DNA of 64,000 bases from Clostridia bacterium (lineage in GTDB: Bacteria > Bacillota > Clostridia > Saccharofermentanales > Saccharofermentanaceae), in contig JAKSRE010000009.1 in NCBI GenBank assembly GCA_024403775.1, positions 1-64,000 of the forward strand. Direction: 5' to 3'. Numbering within the stretch: the stretch's first letter is position 1; each line of letters opens with the position of its first letter. The notes beneath the pieces were generated by a model. The model did no database searches and was not told where the DNA came from. It saw only the letters and a program-made list of their open reading frames with translations. Positions 35,636 through 44,885 of the stretch are shown here, one piece after another. The position numbers and the translations under genes were made by a program.

Positions 35636-36223
35636 ATGAGTAATAATGTTGATATGGAGAAGTGGAAACTTTTCGAAGAGGAGTGCAGAAACTGCAGTAA
35701 ATGCGGACTTCGCGATAATGCCACTAATACTGTAATTTACAGAGGTTCACTTAATGCTCCACTTATGGTAATTGGTGAGGCTCCAGGTGAGAATGAGGAC
35801 CTTCAAGGACTTCCTTTTGTAGGCAGATCAGGCCAGCTTCTTCAAAATCTCCTTCAGTCTTTTGGTTTTACTGATAAGGACTACCATATTTGTAATATCT
35901 GCAAGTGTCGTCCACCTGAGAACAGACGTCCAACTCCAGAAGAAGTTAAGGCCTGTAAGGAACTTCTTGCAAAACAGTTTATGTTCGTTAAGCCTAAAGT
36001 AATTCTTTTGTGCGGAGCTACAGCATATGAGGCTTTCTTTAATCCAGATAAGAAGCCAAGAATGAGCGAGGTAAGAGGTAAGTTTGTCGAGAAGGGTGGA
36101 TGCTCAATTATGACTACATATCATCCAGCATTTCTTTTACGTAACCCTTCTTCAAAAGTTTATATGTATGATGATGTTCAGCTGGTTGTAGATAAATTAA
36201 AAGAACTTGGACTCTTTAATTAA
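35636..36223 (+). CDS. Type-4 uracil-DNA glycosylase (iron-sulfur)
   Basis: 195 residues. It removes uracil from DNA in base-excision repair. The cluster Cys are visible as CSKCGLR at the N-terminus and CKCRPPENRRPTPEEVKAC in the middle. The catalytic regions are GEAPGENEDLQGLPFVGRSGQLL and TYHPAFLLRNP. The gene overlaps the 3' end of the convergent gene by eight bases, around TTAATTAA. Confidence 0.9.
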   Translation: MSNNVDMEKWKLFEEECRNCSKCGLRDNATNTVIYRGSLNAPLMVIGEAPGENEDLQGLPFVGRSGQLLQNLLQSFGFTDKDYHICNICKCRPPENRRPTPEEVKACKELLAKQFMFVKPKVILLCGATAYEAFFNPDKKPRMSEVRGKFVEKGGCSIMTTYHPAFLLRNPSSKVYMYDDVQLVVDKLKELGLFN

Positions 36224-36767
36224 GTCCAAGATCTTCATAAAGCTTATTAAAAAGAGAATAATCTTTGTCGTTATGCCATTTACTGCAAAGGGCATCAGCG
36301 GCTTCTTTTCCTGATACGGTTATACTAAGATTGATTGATGCATCTGAATCTGGAAGCTTACGCGACAGATTTACGCTGTATAATTCACTTTCGCCTACAC
36401 TGATTAATTCATAGTTTGCAGAAGATAGGGCTTTATGCTCTACTGCCTGCTTTAATTCTCTGCATTTATTTTTCAGCTCAGCAGTAGACGGAGCATCGAA
36501 AGTCTTAATTAACTCCTCAAGCATTACTTCACCAAGGTGAGTAATGAATACCAGATCATCACTTCCGTTTACCAGATCTTTATCAGAACCTGCTTCAATA
36601 CGTATGAGGTTACTGCTTTCCAGCTCATTATAAGACTGTATAGAATTTATATAGTCTGTATAAAGAGAAGATAGTGCATCAAGGAGCATATTGCGAGGTA
36701 CACCCGGTGCTTCTTTTACGAGTGCGAGTGTTTTGATTTTTGCATTTGCAAGTGAATCTTGCGCCAT
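36216..36767 (-). CDS. DUF4364-like winged-helix protein
   Basis: 183 residues. The pattern with an N-terminal helical region, YTDYINSIQSYNELESSNLI and ITHLGEVMLEEL resembles the clostridial DUF4364 proteins, thought to be winged-helix regulators. The match is from memory of the pattern. AGGAG stands upstream of the ATG, with a -10 (TATAAT, 36798-36803 on this strand). It overlaps the stop of the uracil-DNA glycosylase gene. Confidence 0.55.
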   Translation of the reverse strand: MAQDSLANAKIKTLALVKEAPGVPRNMLLDALSSLYTDYINSIQSYNELESSNLIRIEAGSDKDLVNGSDDLVFITHLGEVMLEELIKTFDAPSTAELKNKCRELKQAVEHKALSSANYELISVGESELYSVNLSRKLPDSDASINLSITVSGKEAADALCSKWHNDKDYSLFNKLYEDLGLN

Positions 36768-36876
36768 ATTTGTCTCCTAACGTTAATTTTTATACATATT
36801 ATAGAGTAAAATGTCTGTTTTTTGTTAATCACCAGCGTATTTAACAAACAAAATAATAGCAAAAAATAAGCATAGG

Positions 36877-36885
36877 TGTTATACT
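36877..36885 (+). promoter_or_regulatory. Extended -10 promoter of pgi
   Basis: TGT-TATACT with a leader of about 40 bases. No clear -35. Confidence 0.5.
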
Positions 36886-36930
36886 TTGTGAGTATTTTTT
36901 ACAAAAAACTACAAATTTGAGGTGAATAAT

Positions 36931-38274
36931 ATGATTACAGTAGATTATTCTAATGTACTTCCTTTTATTGGCGGCCAGGAGGCTGTTGACAGAATGGAGC
37001 CACAGGTTAAGGCAGCTCACGACATGCTTCACAAGAAGAATGGTCCAGGAAATGATTTCCTTGGCTGGCTTGATCTTCCAACAAACTACGATAAGGAAGA
37101 GTTTGCAAGAATTCGTAAGGCAGCTGCTAAGATTAGAAGAGATTCTGATGTATTGGTAGTTATTGGTATCGGAGGTTCTTACCTTGGTGCCAGAGCTGCA
37201 ATCGAGCTTCTTAATCACTCTTTTGCTAATGTAGCTTCTAAGAAGGTTAGAAAGAGCCCAATTATTCTTTTCTGCGGTAACTCAATCTCTGCTACATATC
37301 TTGCAGATTTGATGGATGTTATTGAGGGTAAGGATATTTCCGTAAATATTATCTCTAAGTCTGGTACAACAACAGAGCCAGCTATTGCCTTCAGAATTTT
37401 CAAGGCATACATGGAGAATAAGTATGGTAAGGAAGAGGCTAAGAACCGTATCTATGCAACAACTGACAAGGCTAGGGGCGCTTTGAAGGGACTTGCTGAT
37501 GAAGAAGGTTATGAGACATTCGTTGTACCTGATGATGTAGGAGGAAGATTCTCAGTTCTTACAGCAGTAGGACTTCTCCCAATCGCTGTATCAGGTGTTG
37601 ATATCAGAGAAGTAATGAAGGGTGCTAGAGACGCTTCTAAGGCATTTAAGAAGATGCCTTTGGCAGAGAACCCATCTTACCAGTATGCTGCAGTTCGTAA
37701 CTGTCTTTTAAGATCTGGTTATTCAACTGAGGTTATGGTTAACTATGAGCCATCTTTCCACTATATGACAGAGTGGTGGAAGCAGCTCTACGGTGAGTCA
37801 GAGGGTAAGGACTTCAGAGGAATTTTTCCAGCAGGTGTTGATAACACAACAGATCTTCACTCAATGGGTCAGTTCATTCAGGAAGGTTCAAGAATTATGT
37901 TCGAGACAGTTGTTCAGATTGACAAGGCTCGTCGTACATTTGAGATTCCTAATGATCCAGACAACCTTGATGGTTTGAACTTCCTTTCAGGTATGGATAT
38001 GAATGACGTTAATACAAAGGCTATGCAGGGTACAATTCTTGCACATGTTGATGGTAAGGTACCTAACATGGTAGTTCATATGCCTGAGGTAAATGCTTAC
38101 TGGTTCGGTCAGCTTGTATACTTCTTCGAGAAGGCTTGTGGTATCTCAGGATATCTCCTCGCTGTAAATCCATTTAACCAGCCAGGCGTTGAGGCATATA
38201 AGAAGAATATGTTTGCTCTTCTTGGTAAGCCAGGTTACGAGGATCAGAAGGCTGCTTTGGAAGCTAGACTTTGA
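36931..38274 (+). CDS. pgi: Glucose-6-phosphate isomerase
   Basis: 447 residues from the ATG preceded by GAGGTG (a GTG nine bases upstream lies within the ribosome site, so I reject it). It interconverts glucose-6-phosphate and fructose-6-phosphate in glycolysis. The sugar-phosphate loop is [11 protein letters not shown] and SKSGTTTEP, and catalytic regions around GGRFS and EMVNYEP (here EVMVNYEP) fit the bacterial family. A terminator follows. Confidence 0.97.
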   Translation: MITVDYSNVLPFIGGQEAVDRMEPQVKAAHDMLHKKNGPGNDFLGWLDLPTNYDKEEFARIRKAAAKIRRDSDVLVVIGIGGSYLGARAAIELLNHSFANVASKKVRKSPIILFCGNSISATYLADLMDVIEGKDISVNIISKSGTTTEPAIAFRIFKAYMENKYGKEEAKNRIYATTDKARGALKGLADEEGYETFVVPDDVGGRFSVLTAVGLLPIAVSGVDIREVMKGARDASKAFKKMPLAENPSYQYAAVRNCLLRSGYSTEVMVNYEPSFHYMTEWWKQLYGESEGKDFRGIFPAGVDNTTDLHSMGQFIQEGSRIMFETVVQIDKARRTFEIPNDPDNLDGLNFLSGMDMNDVNTKAMQGTILAHVDGKVPNMVVHMPEVNAYWFGQLVYFFEKACGISGYLLAVNPFNQPGVEAYKKNMFALLGKPGYEDQKAALEARL

Positions 38275-38303
38275 TTTTAGTGTAGTTTTGAATTAAAAAT
38301 TGA

Positions 38304-38332
38304 GGGGCTGTCTCATATGTTGAGACGGCCCC
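38304..38332 (+). terminator. Terminator of pgi
   Basis: A 12-bp stem (GGGGCTGTCTCA with TGAGACGGCCCC, one G-T pair) and a 5-nt loop. The T-run after it is interrupted (TTATGTTATTG), so the signal is strong in stem but weak in tail. Confidence 0.7.
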
Positions 38333-38377
38333 TTATGTTATTGTATTATTTTTTTAGATTGTATAAATGATAACAAA

Positions 38378-39115
38378 TCAAACCAGGTGATCGTGTTTTA
38401 TTTCCTCGTTTATTGAAGTAAATGCATTTCTTTTCTTGAGTTTGAATTTGAGATTTAGTGACTTCTGAATTGATAAGAGAAGTAATGCGATAAGGATTGA
38501 TCCAGTAGACATAACTATTACACTTAACAGCCAGCGACCATCTTTATTAAAACCATATATGTCATCCCAGTTTCCTGTATAAACAACTTTGTAATAGTAC
38601 ATTACACCATATAGTGAGATAGGAATAAGACTTAAAAGCATATGATAAAACTTAATGAAGCCATTCTCGAGAAGCATAAAGGAAATAAGCATCATAATCG
38701 GGGTTACAAGATGAAGTATGAGATTACGCTTGGCAAATGCTTTGGCAAATCCCTGAGTTGGAACAAGATATGCTGTAACGGTAATCATTGTTACTGTAAG
38801 GGCAACTGTTGCCATATATTTAAGCCCAAGTGTAGGTGTACTAATAACTTTTTGTTTTCCTGTTATAACTTTTATATTCTCTGGAATCATGAATATGCAG
38901 GCTATCGCTGCAAAGAGATTGGAATCGATGGTGAAGTAATGAAGAACATTGGTACCACGAACTTTAAGTTTGTTGTATCCAATTTTGGCACAAAAATCCA
39001 ACTCACTGAAGTAGTTAATCTTTTTAAAAAAGCTGGCTACAGTGACAATGATAATAAATGCAATCGCAATATTAAAAAACAAAGCAAGTAGATTTTTGAA
39101 TTTGTATCTGAACAT
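38378..39115 (-). CDS. Six-helix membrane protein, Pr6Pr/FAR-17a-like
   Basis: 245 residues with about six membrane segments. The order of conserved spots, YFTIDSNLFAAIACI, HLVTPIMMLISF and PISLYGVMYYYKVVYTGNWDD, resembles the Pr6Pr/FAR-17a/AIG1-like membrane family, where a Thr and His in the membrane act as an esterase pair in eukaryotic members. Thr in HYFTIDSN and His in HLVTP are present here. That comparison is from pattern memory. It stands alone on this strand, with no ribosome site clearly visible. Confidence 0.55.
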   Translation of the reverse strand: MFRYKFKNLLALFFNIAIAFIIIVTVASFFKKINYFSELDFCAKIGYNKLKVRGTNVLHYFTIDSNLFAAIACIFMIPENIKVITGKQKVISTPTLGLKYMATVALTVTMITVTAYLVPTQGFAKAFAKRNLILHLVTPIMMLISFMLLENGFIKFYHMLLSLIPISLYGVMYYYKVVYTGNWDDIYGFNKDGRWLLSVIVMSTGSILIALLLLSIQKSLNLKFKLKKRNAFTSINEEIKHDHLV

Positions 39116-39123
39116 TATTTGTT

Positions 39124-39153
39124 GTTTAATTCCAATTCTTTAGTTTATAATTA
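39124..39153 (+). promoter_or_regulatory. Promoter of the 39189 gene
   Basis: TTGTTT (39124-39129), an 18-bp spacer and TATAAT (39148-39153). Confidence 0.5.
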
Positions 39154-39188
39154 TTGTAGCATTGATTTTTATATTTGTGGGGTGTCTT

Positions 39189-40274
39189 TTGGAAAACAGT
39201 AGTAAACAAAATAGTATAGACAGCACCCTGAATCTGAATCCTGTTTCTGGTGGCAAGACAAAGCTTTATGTTAAGCGGTTGAGCGTAAGGCTGTTTGTTG
39301 CACTTTCCATTACTGTTATAACTTTTTCTTTGTCTTTTGGTGTTTTTCTGATGTTAGATATTGTTAGAGGGGCAAATGTTAATGAATTGATGTTTCTTAG
39401 CGTATCTCTTGGATTAACCCTAGCTGCTTTTTATTTTCTTGTTATTGAGCGAAGCAAACTTCTTCTTACAGATGATAGAATAATCGTCTATAGGACCTGT
39501 GGCTCTTTGGAGACATTTTTACTTGATGATTTTGCCAAAGTATATACAAAAAGAATTTATAACGGTGACAGTTATATAGGTAAAACTCAGTATCTGTGCT
39601 TTTATAAGCGTAACAGGCGTAAAAAGATTAAAGGAGAGCGTAAGCTTAATCTGTCTTTTCTTAAGCATGATGATATTGCAGAAGTAATAAGTGAGGTCTA
39701 TCGTAAATGTCGTCCACATATATCGAGTGAGTATAATGCCCTTACTGATAAAGGCTTTAAGGAGCAAAGTTTTAGTTTTAATAGAATGCAGGCTGTTGAC
39801 AGAATTACTACCATAAAGAATAGAATGGTTACTTTTTATTTTCTGGTAAGTCTGTTTCTGGTAATAGCCCCAATTCTTATTACCAGGTTTTTGATTAAAA
39901 CTAATATTGAGATTATGCTTTTATCTGGTGGTGTTGGATTGGTTATCGCGCTTATAATTCTGGCCTGGTTATCTGAAAGAGAGAATTATTACAAAAAACT
40001 TGCTACTATGACACCAACCATGATTGAGATAAAATCTGATGGAATTGCAATAAACTCTGAAGAATTTTTGCACAAAGGAGCCATTAAATTTGTTAATATA
40101 ACTCCTGGTTTTATGAAAACATTAACTATGGTAAAAGTAAAAACATCTTATGGCAGAGTGAAATTTATTGTTGATGCCATTGAAGGAAATGATAAATCCG
40201 AGAATAACAGACTGGTTAAAGTGTTGGAATTCTGGTGCGATTATAATCAGATAACTTATAACGAGGGTGACTAA
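39189..40274 (+). CDS. Uncharacterised four-helix membrane protein
   Basis: 361 residues from a TTG at 39189 that has GGGGTG five bases upstream; TTG at 39162 is also in frame but lacks a ribosome site. Four membrane segments pair up (about residues 29-52 and 61-82, then 214-234 and 241-262) with a hydrophilic region between and after. This layout resembles proteins with a PH-like bacterial domain after a membrane pair, but no family was recognised. The next gene's ATG lies immediately after the stop. Confidence 0.6.
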   Translation: MENSSKQNSIDSTLNLNPVSGGKTKLYVKRLSVRLFVALSITVITFSLSFGVFLMLDIVRGANVNELMFLSVSLGLTLAAFYFLVIERSKLLLTDDRIIVYRTCGSLETFLLDDFAKVYTKRIYNGDSYIGKTQYLCFYKRNRRKKIKGERKLNLSFLKHDDIAEVISEVYRKCRPHISSEYNALTDKGFKEQSFSFNRMQAVDRITTIKNRMVTFYFLVSLFLVIAPILITRFLIKTNIEIMLLSGGVGLVIALIILAWLSERENYYKKLATMTPTMIEIKSDGIAINSEEFLHKGAIKFVNITPGFMKTLTMVKVKTSYGRVKFIVDAIEGNDKSENNRLVKVLEFWCDYNQITYNEGD

Positions 40275-40275
40275 T

Positions 40276-41508
40276 ATGAAAGATAGAGGTTTTGTACAGG
40301 CAACAGTTAGTTTAAAGGGTGAGAAGGCAATTAAGCGTGGTCATCCTTGGGTTTACGATGAAGAATTGGATTTTAAGGATGTTAATTATGACGAGGTACC
40401 AAATGGATCTCTTATTGATGTCATTTCTCAAAAGGGCAGCTATCTTGGAACTGGTTTCTTAAGTAAGAATAGTAAGATTCGTGTGCGAATTCTCTCTAAT
40501 AATGCAAATGAGCGTTTTAATGATGAATTCTGGAAGAGAAGAGTTCATTATGCGATTTCTTACAGACAGGCAGTAATGCACGAAGATATAAGCTGTTCCC
40601 GCCTCATTCATGGTGAGAGCGATGGCATTCCTGGCTTAACTGTGGATTTATATACTGATGTTTTATCTACTGAGGTCCTCTCATATGGTACAGAGGGTGT
40701 TAAGAATATTATCTATAAGGCTTTGGTAGATGAACTTAAGTTGATTGGAATAAATGTGCGTGGCATCTATGAGCGTAATGAGGCTCAGATTCGAGTTAAG
40801 GAAGGGCTTGAACTATTCAAGGGCTGGTATGAGTGTGATTTTGTCGGAGTTCCCGATTCTCCTCTTACTGACATTGTCGAAAATGGGATCAAATATACTG
40901 TTGACGTTGAGAATGGTCAGAAGACCGGTTTCTTCCTTGACCAGAAGTACAACAGACAAGCTGTTGCAAGACTTGGTAAGGGTATGAAGGTCCTTGACTG
41001 TTTTACCCACACAGGTTCTTTTGCATTAAACGCTGCCAAGGGTGGTGCTACTCACGTTACAGCAGTTGATGTGTCACAGACGGCTGTTGATATGGCAAGA
41101 CATAATGCTGAAGTAAATGGACTTGATGACAGAATGGATTTTATCTGCGAAGATGTATTTGAGTTATTGCCACGCTTGGCAAAAGAACACGCTTACTATA
41201 ATTTTATTATTCTTGATCCGCCTGCATTTACAAAGAGCCGTAAAACAACTGACAATGCTAAACGTGGTTATAAGGAGATTAACTACAGAGCGATGCGTAT
41301 GCTTCCTAGAGGCGGATATCTTGCAACATGTTCCTGCTCGCACTTTATGCCAAATGAAATGTTTTACAGAATGCTTAAGGAAGCTGCTTCTGATGCAGGA
41401 GTTGGTTTAAAATTAATAGAAGAGAGAAGAGCTGCACCAGATCATCCAGTATCTATGTCAGTTCCTGAAACTGATTATCTTAAGTTTTATCTTTTACAGA
41501 TTGTTTAA
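40276..41508 (+). CDS. RlmI-type rRNA cytosine methyltransferase
   Basis: 410 residues from the ATG with GAGGGTG upstream. An N-terminal PUA domain (KGEKAIKRGHPWVYDEEL) and a class-I SAM methyltransferase core (FLDQKYNR, LDCFTHTGSFALNAA, ILDPPAFTKS) match the RlmI family, which makes 5-methylcytosine in 23S rRNA in E. coli. The target position here is inferred. The start follows the previous stop by one base. Confidence 0.9.
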   Translation: MKDRGFVQATVSLKGEKAIKRGHPWVYDEELDFKDVNYDEVPNGSLIDVISQKGSYLGTGFLSKNSKIRVRILSNNANERFNDEFWKRRVHYAISYRQAVMHEDISCSRLIHGESDGIPGLTVDLYTDVLSTEVLSYGTEGVKNIIYKALVDELKLIGINVRGIYERNEAQIRVKEGLELFKGWYECDFVGVPDSPLTDIVENGIKYTVDVENGQKTGFFLDQKYNRQAVARLGKGMKVLDCFTHTGSFALNAAKGGATHVTAVDVSQTAVDMARHNAEVNGLDDRMDFICEDVFELLPRLAKEHAYYNFIILDPPAFTKSRKTTDNAKRGYKEINYRAMRMLPRGGYLATCSCSHFMPNEMFYRMLKEAASDAGVGLKLIEERRAAPDHPVSMSVPETDYLKFYLLQIV

Positions 41509-41522
41509 TTATATTTTATGTT

Positions 41523-41586
41523 AACTGTCCCATTAATTACCTAATGCTTTGATATAATTGAAGCATAATAATTAGTGGGAGTTTTT
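41523..41586 (+). terminator. Two-level terminator hairpin of the RlmI-type gene, holding the addB promoter
   Basis: Outer arms 41523-41539 and 41569-41583 pair (AACT, CCCA and TAATTA blocks, one G-T, two bulged bases). The inner arms ATGCTT/AAGCAT (41544-41549 and 41561-41566) close an 11-nt loop. TTTTT follows at 41582-41586. The loop contains the extended -10 of addB, and the addB ribosome site GGGAG is in the 3' outer arm. Confidence 0.7.
41550..41558 (+). promoter_or_regulatory. Extended -10 promoter of addB in the terminator loop
   Basis: TGA-TATAAT. Transcription starting near 41565 would skip the 5' arms, so addB mRNA made here should not form the hairpin. Confidence 0.6.
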
Positions 41587-41590
41587 ATTT

Positions 41591-44500
41591 ATGATAAGAA
41601 TCAGAGTTAACGATAATATTAATCCACGAATGAATGACATAATAGACAGGGCGGTAAAGGAGTCTTCTCCTAGTGATGGCCTGTATTTTGTTGTACCAGA
41701 ATCAATAAAAGCTTCCGTCGAGAGAAGTGTTCTTCGTTATAGAATTGAGAAGTGTGAAGGAACTTATGTAGAGAGCGTTAAAGATGATGGCAAGGTGGTA
41801 AAGTCACTGGTAAATGGCTCTCTTATTAACGGAGATGTTTTAAGTGTAATCCGTCTTGCTGTAAGAATTCTTGAGATGTCTGGAACAAGCTTTACAAGTT
41901 CTCTTAATGATCCTCTTCTTCGTAATGTTATCTACAAGATTCTGGTAGATAAAAAAGAAGAATTCAGAGTTATTGGAAGACTTTCTAACAGATTCGAATA
42001 CGTTGATATGATAATAAGACTTCTTGGCGATCTGGTAAGATATAACATCGATAATACTACCATGACTTCTGCTTATAATCTTATAGCTCAGGATGAGAAT
42101 TCAAATCTTACATATAAGGATAAGATTCATGATTTTACTCTTCTCATGAATTATATTGAAGAATATAACAATCAGTATGGACTTAAGCTTCTTAAAAGTG
42201 CTATTTCTCAAGCTGACAAGGTATTATTGTCACTAATTACTCATCCAGAATTAAAAAAGAATTTTGAATACTACGAGCTAATGAATTTCCTTAAAATGAG
42301 ATTTATATTCATCGGCTTTGGTGTTGACCGTCTTTTTACACCAGAGGAACTTTCTTTTGTTGGACATTTGTCCCAGCTTGGAGCTACTATCGAAGTTAAT
42401 CCTCTGTCAGACGGTGATAGTGCTAATAAACTAGGTAACAAGATTTACCATTATGGTAATAAGACTGTTGAACAACTATCTGAACTTGATTCATTTGACA
42501 TTATTGATGAGACTGTTGATAAGTCTGAAAGTTCTATAGATACGACCACGATTAGTGGAGTAGCTGAGAATTTCGTTTTCGAGAAGGAAATAGCGGGCTT
42601 AAATAAGTCTTCTGATATTGTATGTACTGAGATAAAGGGAATTGATGACAGAATAGCTTATATTGCTAATGAGATTATTGACCTCACACGTAACAAAGAC
42701 TACAGATATAAGGATATCAGAATCACTTGTGTAAATGATGAGCTTCTTCCAAGACTTCAAAGTGTTCTTACTATTTTTGGCCTTGAAGGATTCATAGATC
42801 AAAAGATTGCGCTCGACAATACTCCGGTTCTTAAATATGCATATCATGTTTTGCAGCTTCCACTTCGTAATTATGATTTGGTTGATGTTTTAGCACTTAT
42901 GAGAACTTCTCTATTGGCAATTCCTTATGAATTTATTGATTTGTTTGAGAACTACTGCATTGAGAAGAATATTACATGGCAAAATCGCATTTTCGGAGAG
43001 GAATACTATAAGGAGGATTCCAAGATATCTTTCAGATCATTTGTTGTTAATGGTAAGGAGTATAGTAGCAGTAATCTGGGTGAGTTTTTGTGGAAGAATG
43101 TTGTTGTAAAGTACCTCATGCCTGTTTATGCTTTGTGCCAGAACTTGGAGCAAAACAAGAGCATTAAGGATAAGGCAAGAATTCTTGCAGAAGATATTAA
43201 CGATAAAAAGAAGCATATTAAGTACCTTCGTAATGAACTTCTTGAGCGTAAAGAGACTGATTCAGCAAATGCTCTGGTAGCAGGATATAAGGAACTATTA
43301 ACTCTTTTGAGCACATTTATGAATGAGATAAATGATGCTGATATTACGATGGAGAATTTTGCGAGCCTTATTAGACTTGATATGAGTAATAAAGCTTCCG
43401 GTTCAATCCCTCTTAAAGTTGATTCCATAGACATTACTAATCCACAGATGGCCTATTCTACGCCTTGTAAGGTAATGTTTATTATTGGTGCTGAAGAGCA
43501 TAATTTCCCATATAAGAAGGTCAATGAGACTTTTATGAACAGCACAGAACTTAAAAAACTCTTTGAATGTATGGATATATCTTATCAGGATAAGGCTGAA
43601 AATCAGAATCGACAGGAATATATTCAGGCTGCACTTTTATTAAATTCTGTTAGTGACAAACTATATTTTGTACATGAGTTTGGTAAGAGTGAGAGCAGTA
43701 TCTATAGTTATATAAAGAAATGTGTGAACGAGGAAGATATAAACTTCAATAATTTTAATTCTCCAGTCTATGGTAATCCGGTAAAGAAGAGACATGATTA
43801 TTCTTCATCAGATATTAGCGAACTTAATATTAAGTCTCTGTTTAATGAAGAAGAGACAACTAGTGTATCTGCTCTTCAGGAATATAATACCTGTGCTGTT
43901 AAATATATGATTAACAGTGTCCTTAAGATCAGACAGCGTTTGGATGGTACAGTAGTTGGTTTTAATGACGTCGGTAGTATTGAACACAAGATGCTTGAGG
44001 TTATGTTCAAGAGAGTTAAGGATGTATGTAAGTCTCAGGAAGATTTAGTGGTTATGAGTAAGAATTATGATGAGAATTCTTATCTTTTGTCTGATCTCAT
44101 TGATGAGAGTTATGATACGACTGTTTTGGAATGTCCTCTTCCAGACAAAAATGAAGAAGAATTCACTGTAAATGTAGGTAAGAAGGTTAAGAGAATGGCT
44201 AAGAAGGCATTTATCGACCTTCTGGCTGAATGTGCAGAGTTAGGTTTTATACCTGATGGATTTGAACTTAATACGATGGAACTTCCTAATATAATCTCAT
44301 ATACCACAGATAATGATATTAAATTCTCATTTATTGGTTATATAGACAGAGTTGATAAGAAAGCTGACTCAGATAATGATGTGAGAATTATAGATTATAA
44401 GACTGGAGCCAAAGAGGTTAAGTTTAATGAGGTGCTTCAGGGTGTTCAGCTTCAGCTTCTGGCATATGCCAATGCGCTTAAGGCTAATGATAAAAATGTT

Positions 44501-44881
44501 ACTGCTGTAGGATATGCGCAGACGGGACTTTCTAACAGTTCTACAAAGAAGGATCCACTTGTAATAAGAACGCAGGGTATTGCTGTGGATAATGAAGGAC
44601 AGGGAAAGCCATTAACTCAGGAAGAATTTGACAAGGTAATAAAGTATGCTGATACAGTAATCAAAGAATCCTGTAATGATATCGCTCATGGCAAGGCTTC
44701 GGCACTTCCTGCATATAAGCAGACCAAGGTTTGTGAATACTGCCCTTATAGAGGAATATGTGGCAATTCAATCTCGAAGCCAAAGATGAAGGCAAGCAGA
44801 TTCAGCCTTCCAGATAAGAGCAGAATATTAAACGATGATTATTTAAAGATAATTCTCGAAAATGTTGACGCGGAGGAATAA
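41591..44881 (+). CDS. addB: ATP-dependent nuclease subunit B
   Basis: 1096 residues, similar to other AddB proteins. AddAB degrades double-strand DNA ends and loads RecA in recombination repair. The PD-(D/E)XK nuclease (VRIIDYKTGA) and the four Cys of the iron-sulfur cluster (one in YNTCAVKYM, three in CEYCPYRGICG) are visible near the C-terminus, and the MFIIGAEEHNFPYKK segment is typical. The usual N-terminal Walker A (GRAGSGKT-like) is not seen; the first residues are MIRIRVNDNINPRMNDI. Helicase-like activity of this subunit is therefore unlikely. Confidence 0.9.
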   Translation: MIRIRVNDNINPRMNDIIDRAVKESSPSDGLYFVVPESIKASVERSVLRYRIEKCEGTYVESVKDDGKVVKSLVNGSLINGDVLSVIRLAVRILEMSGTSFTSSLNDPLLRNVIYKILVDKKEEFRVIGRLSNRFEYVDMIIRLLGDLVRYNIDNTTMTSAYNLIAQDENSNLTYKDKIHDFTLLMNYIEEYNNQYGLKLLKSAISQADKVLLSLITHPELKKNFEYYELMNFLKMRFIFIGFGVDRLFTPEELSFVGHLSQLGATIEVNPLSDGDSANKLGNKIYHYGNKTVEQLSELDSFDIIDETVDKSESSIDTTTISGVAENFVFEKEIAGLNKSSDIVCTEIKGIDDRIAYIANEIIDLTRNKDYRYKDIRITCVNDELLPRLQSVLTIFGLEGFIDQKIALDNTPVLKYAYHVLQLPLRNYDLVDVLALMRTSLLAIPYEFIDLFENYCIEKNITWQNRIFGEEYYKEDSKISFRSFVVNGKEYSSSNLGEFLWKNVVVKYLMPVYALCQNLEQNKSIKDKARILAEDINDKKKHIKYLRNELLERKETDSANALVAGYKELLTLLSTFMNEINDADITMENFASLIRLDMSNKASGSIPLKVDSIDITNPQMAYSTPCKVMFIIGAEEHNFPYKKVNETFMNSTELKKLFECMDISYQDKAENQNRQEYIQAALLLNSVSDKLYFVHEFGKSESSIYSYIKKCVNEEDINFNNFNSPVYGNPVKKRHDYSSSDISELNIKSLFNEEETTSVSALQEYNTCAVKYMINSVLKIRQRLDGTVVGFNDVGSIEHKMLEVMFKRVKDVCKSQEDLVVMSKNYDENSYLLSDLIDESYDTTVLECPLPDKNEEEFTVNVGKKVKRMAKKAFIDLLAECAELGFIPDGFELNTMELPNIISYTTDNDIKFSFIGYIDRVDKKADSDNDVRIIDYKTGAKEVKFNEVLQGVQLQLLAYANALKANDKNVTAVGYAQTGLSNSSTKKDPLVIRTQGIAVDNEGQGKPLTQEEFDKVIKYADTVIKESCNDIAHGKASALPAYKQTKVCEYCPYRGICGNSISKPKMKASRFSLPDKSRILNDDYLKIILENVDAEE

Positions 44882-44885
44882 ATAT

